From Paracoccaceae bacterium (GTDB lineage: Bacteria > Pseudomonadota > Alphaproteobacteria > Rhodobacterales > Rhodobacteraceae): 7,730 bases of DNA. Position 1 is the stretch's first letter, and each line of letters opens with the position of its first letter. The translations under genes were made by a program, and so were the position numbers. The notes under the pieces are model-generated. The model did not search any database. It saw only the letters and a program-made list of their open reading frames with translations, and had not been told where the DNA came from. Of this stretch, positions 6,939 to 7,730 are shown in pieces. Location of the stretch: positions 1 through 7,730 of the forward strand of contig SKOX01000345.1 in assembly GCA_007119835.1 (NCBI GenBank), in the 5' to 3' direction.

Positions 6939-6950
6939 GGTGCCGCGGGA

Positions 6951-7730
6951 TCACTCCCCCGCGGCGATGGCGAGAGGCTCGCCGGAGAGGCCGGCCTCGA
7001 CGTCCGGCAGGGCGCCGGGACGGGAGACCGCCGGTTGTTCGTCGTCGGCCGGGTCGGGCGCGGCGTCGGGCGCGGCGAGGAGCGCGGCTGCCGCCGGATC
7101 CTGCGAGAACTGGAAGGCCTGGCTCTGGATGCCGCGCACGATCTGCACGCTCGAGACGCGGCGTGGCGTGGCGGTCGGGACGTCGGCCGCCTGGACCTGC
7201 TCGTCGCGCTGGAGGAGCGAGGTCACCTGGGCGTCGATGGTCAGTGCCCGGCGGATCGCCTCCGGTTCGGCCTCCGGCGCGCCGGTGACGGCGGCGGCGA
7301 TGACGTGGAGGCTCGACACGGTCTCATCCGCGACCGGCTCGCCGCCGTCCTCGACGGAGTTCAGCACCAGCGACAGGTCGCCGAGGCGGGTGGCGAGGGT
7401 CAGCATCTCGGCCTGCTGCGGCGTGACCTCGAGGGTCGCGGTCCGGGCGATGGGGCGCGCATTGGGATCGTTGGCGCGGGTCGTCGTCGCCTCCTGCAGG
7501 CGCTGGTCGAGCGCGAGCACGCGGAGGTTGGTGAGCACGGTCTCGCTCGCCCGGATCTCGCGCTCGGCGTCGATGAGGGCGGCGGCAATGGAATAGGTCA
7601 GGATGATGTCGACGCGGTCGCCCGGCATGACGAGGCCGCTGACGCCCGCCACCTCGCCGATCGGGATCGAGATCGCCCGCTTGCCCTGTGGCAGCACGGC
7701 GGCAAGGAAGCCGCGGTCTCCGGGCTGGAC
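6951..7730 (-). CDS. cpaB: Flp pilus assembly protein CpaB (RcpC-like), 5'-truncated by window edge
   Basis: Periplasmic, inner-membrane-anchored component of the Tad/Flp pilus machine, thought to work with the secretin CpaC. The frame stays open to the right edge, so the N-terminal anchor and part of the SAF-like domain lie outside; 259 residues and a TGA stop are visible. In window numbering, residues 8-42 match the CpaB core: LAAVLPQGKRAISIPI, then GVSGLVMPGDRVDIIL. Residues 98-124 carry the family segment ATLEVTPQQAEMLTLATRLG followed by DLSLVLNS, and VQIVRG (195-200) is the usual C-terminal strand. After it comes a tail of about 59 residues rich in Ala, Pro and acidic residues, probably disordered. 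A GTG at 7697 is an internal valine, not the start, because conserved sequence continues upstream of it. It is the first gene of the visible operon, 43 nt before cpaC. Family assignment is firm; the full length is unknown. Confidence 0.93.
   Translation of the reverse strand, partial: VQPGDRGFLAAVLPQGKRAISIPIGEVAGVSGLVMPGDRVDIILTYSIAAALIDAEREIRASETVLTNLRVLALDQRLQEATTTRANDPNARPIARTATLEVTPQQAEMLTLATRLGDLSLVLNSVEDGGEPVADETVSSLHVIAAAVTGAPEAEPEAIRRALTIDAQVTSLLQRDEQVQAADVPTATPRRVSSVQIVRGIQSQAFQFSQDPAAAALLAAPDAAPDPADDEQPAVSRPGALPDVEAGLSGEPLAIAAGE

Noticed and set aside
1..7730. CRISPR arrays, tRNA/rRNA genes, insertion sequences or attachment sites
   Set aside because: Almost all of the window is intact tad coding sequence; no direct-repeat array, cloverleaf, transposase or target-site duplication was seen.

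Overview
The window is a high-G+C (about two-thirds or more by eye) segment carrying six complete genes and one partial gene, all on the minus strand. They form the core of a tad/cpa (tight adherence, Flp-type IVc pilus) locus. Read in transcription order, from the right edge to the left, the genes are cpaB (5' end outside the window), cpaC, cpaD, cpaE, cpaF, tadB and tadC. The set of CpaD lipoprotein plus CpaE with a receiver-like N-terminus, and the cpaB-C-D-E-F-tadB-tadC order, point to an alphaproteobacterium (Caulobacterales, Rhizobiales, Rhodobacterales or a relative). The genus cannot be fixed from the sequence alone.

Layout: 7730-6951 cpaB (partial); a 43-nt spacer with a possible hairpin over the cpaC ribosome-binding site; 6907-5543 cpaC secretin (GTG start); 8-nt gap; 5534-4872 cpaD lipoprotein; 4-nt gap; 4867-3656 cpaE; 3-nt gap; 3652-2057 cpaF ATPase; 16-nt overlap; 2072-1059 tadB; 13-nt gap; 1045-98 tadC; then 97 nt with no supportable gene. 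The very short junctions, several with a Shine-Dalgarno touching the previous gene's stop codon, indicate one polycistronic, translationally coupled transcript whose promoter lies to the right of the window. No internal promoter or intrinsic terminator was recognised.

How the parts work together, from family knowledge: CpaF is the cytoplasmic hexameric motor. TadB and TadC form the inner-membrane platform it acts on. CpaE (TadZ-like) is a MinD/ParA-type protein that localises the machine. CpaC is the outer-membrane secretin, with CpaB (RcpC-like) and the lipoprotein CpaD as its periplasmic and outer-membrane partners. The pilin (flp/pilA), prepilin peptidase (cpaA/tadV) and TadD-type pilotin are not in the window and may flank it.

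This is a recognisable system, and I do not see an undescribed one. Points worth a second look are a CpaE P-loop lacking both lysines of the deviant Walker A motif, a CpaF N-terminal extension that looks like a degenerate second copy of its helical domain, an OmpA-like layout in CpaD, the possible hairpin in front of cpaC, and the stop/Shine-Dalgarno overlaps. Long open frames on the plus strand are composition shadows of the real genes.
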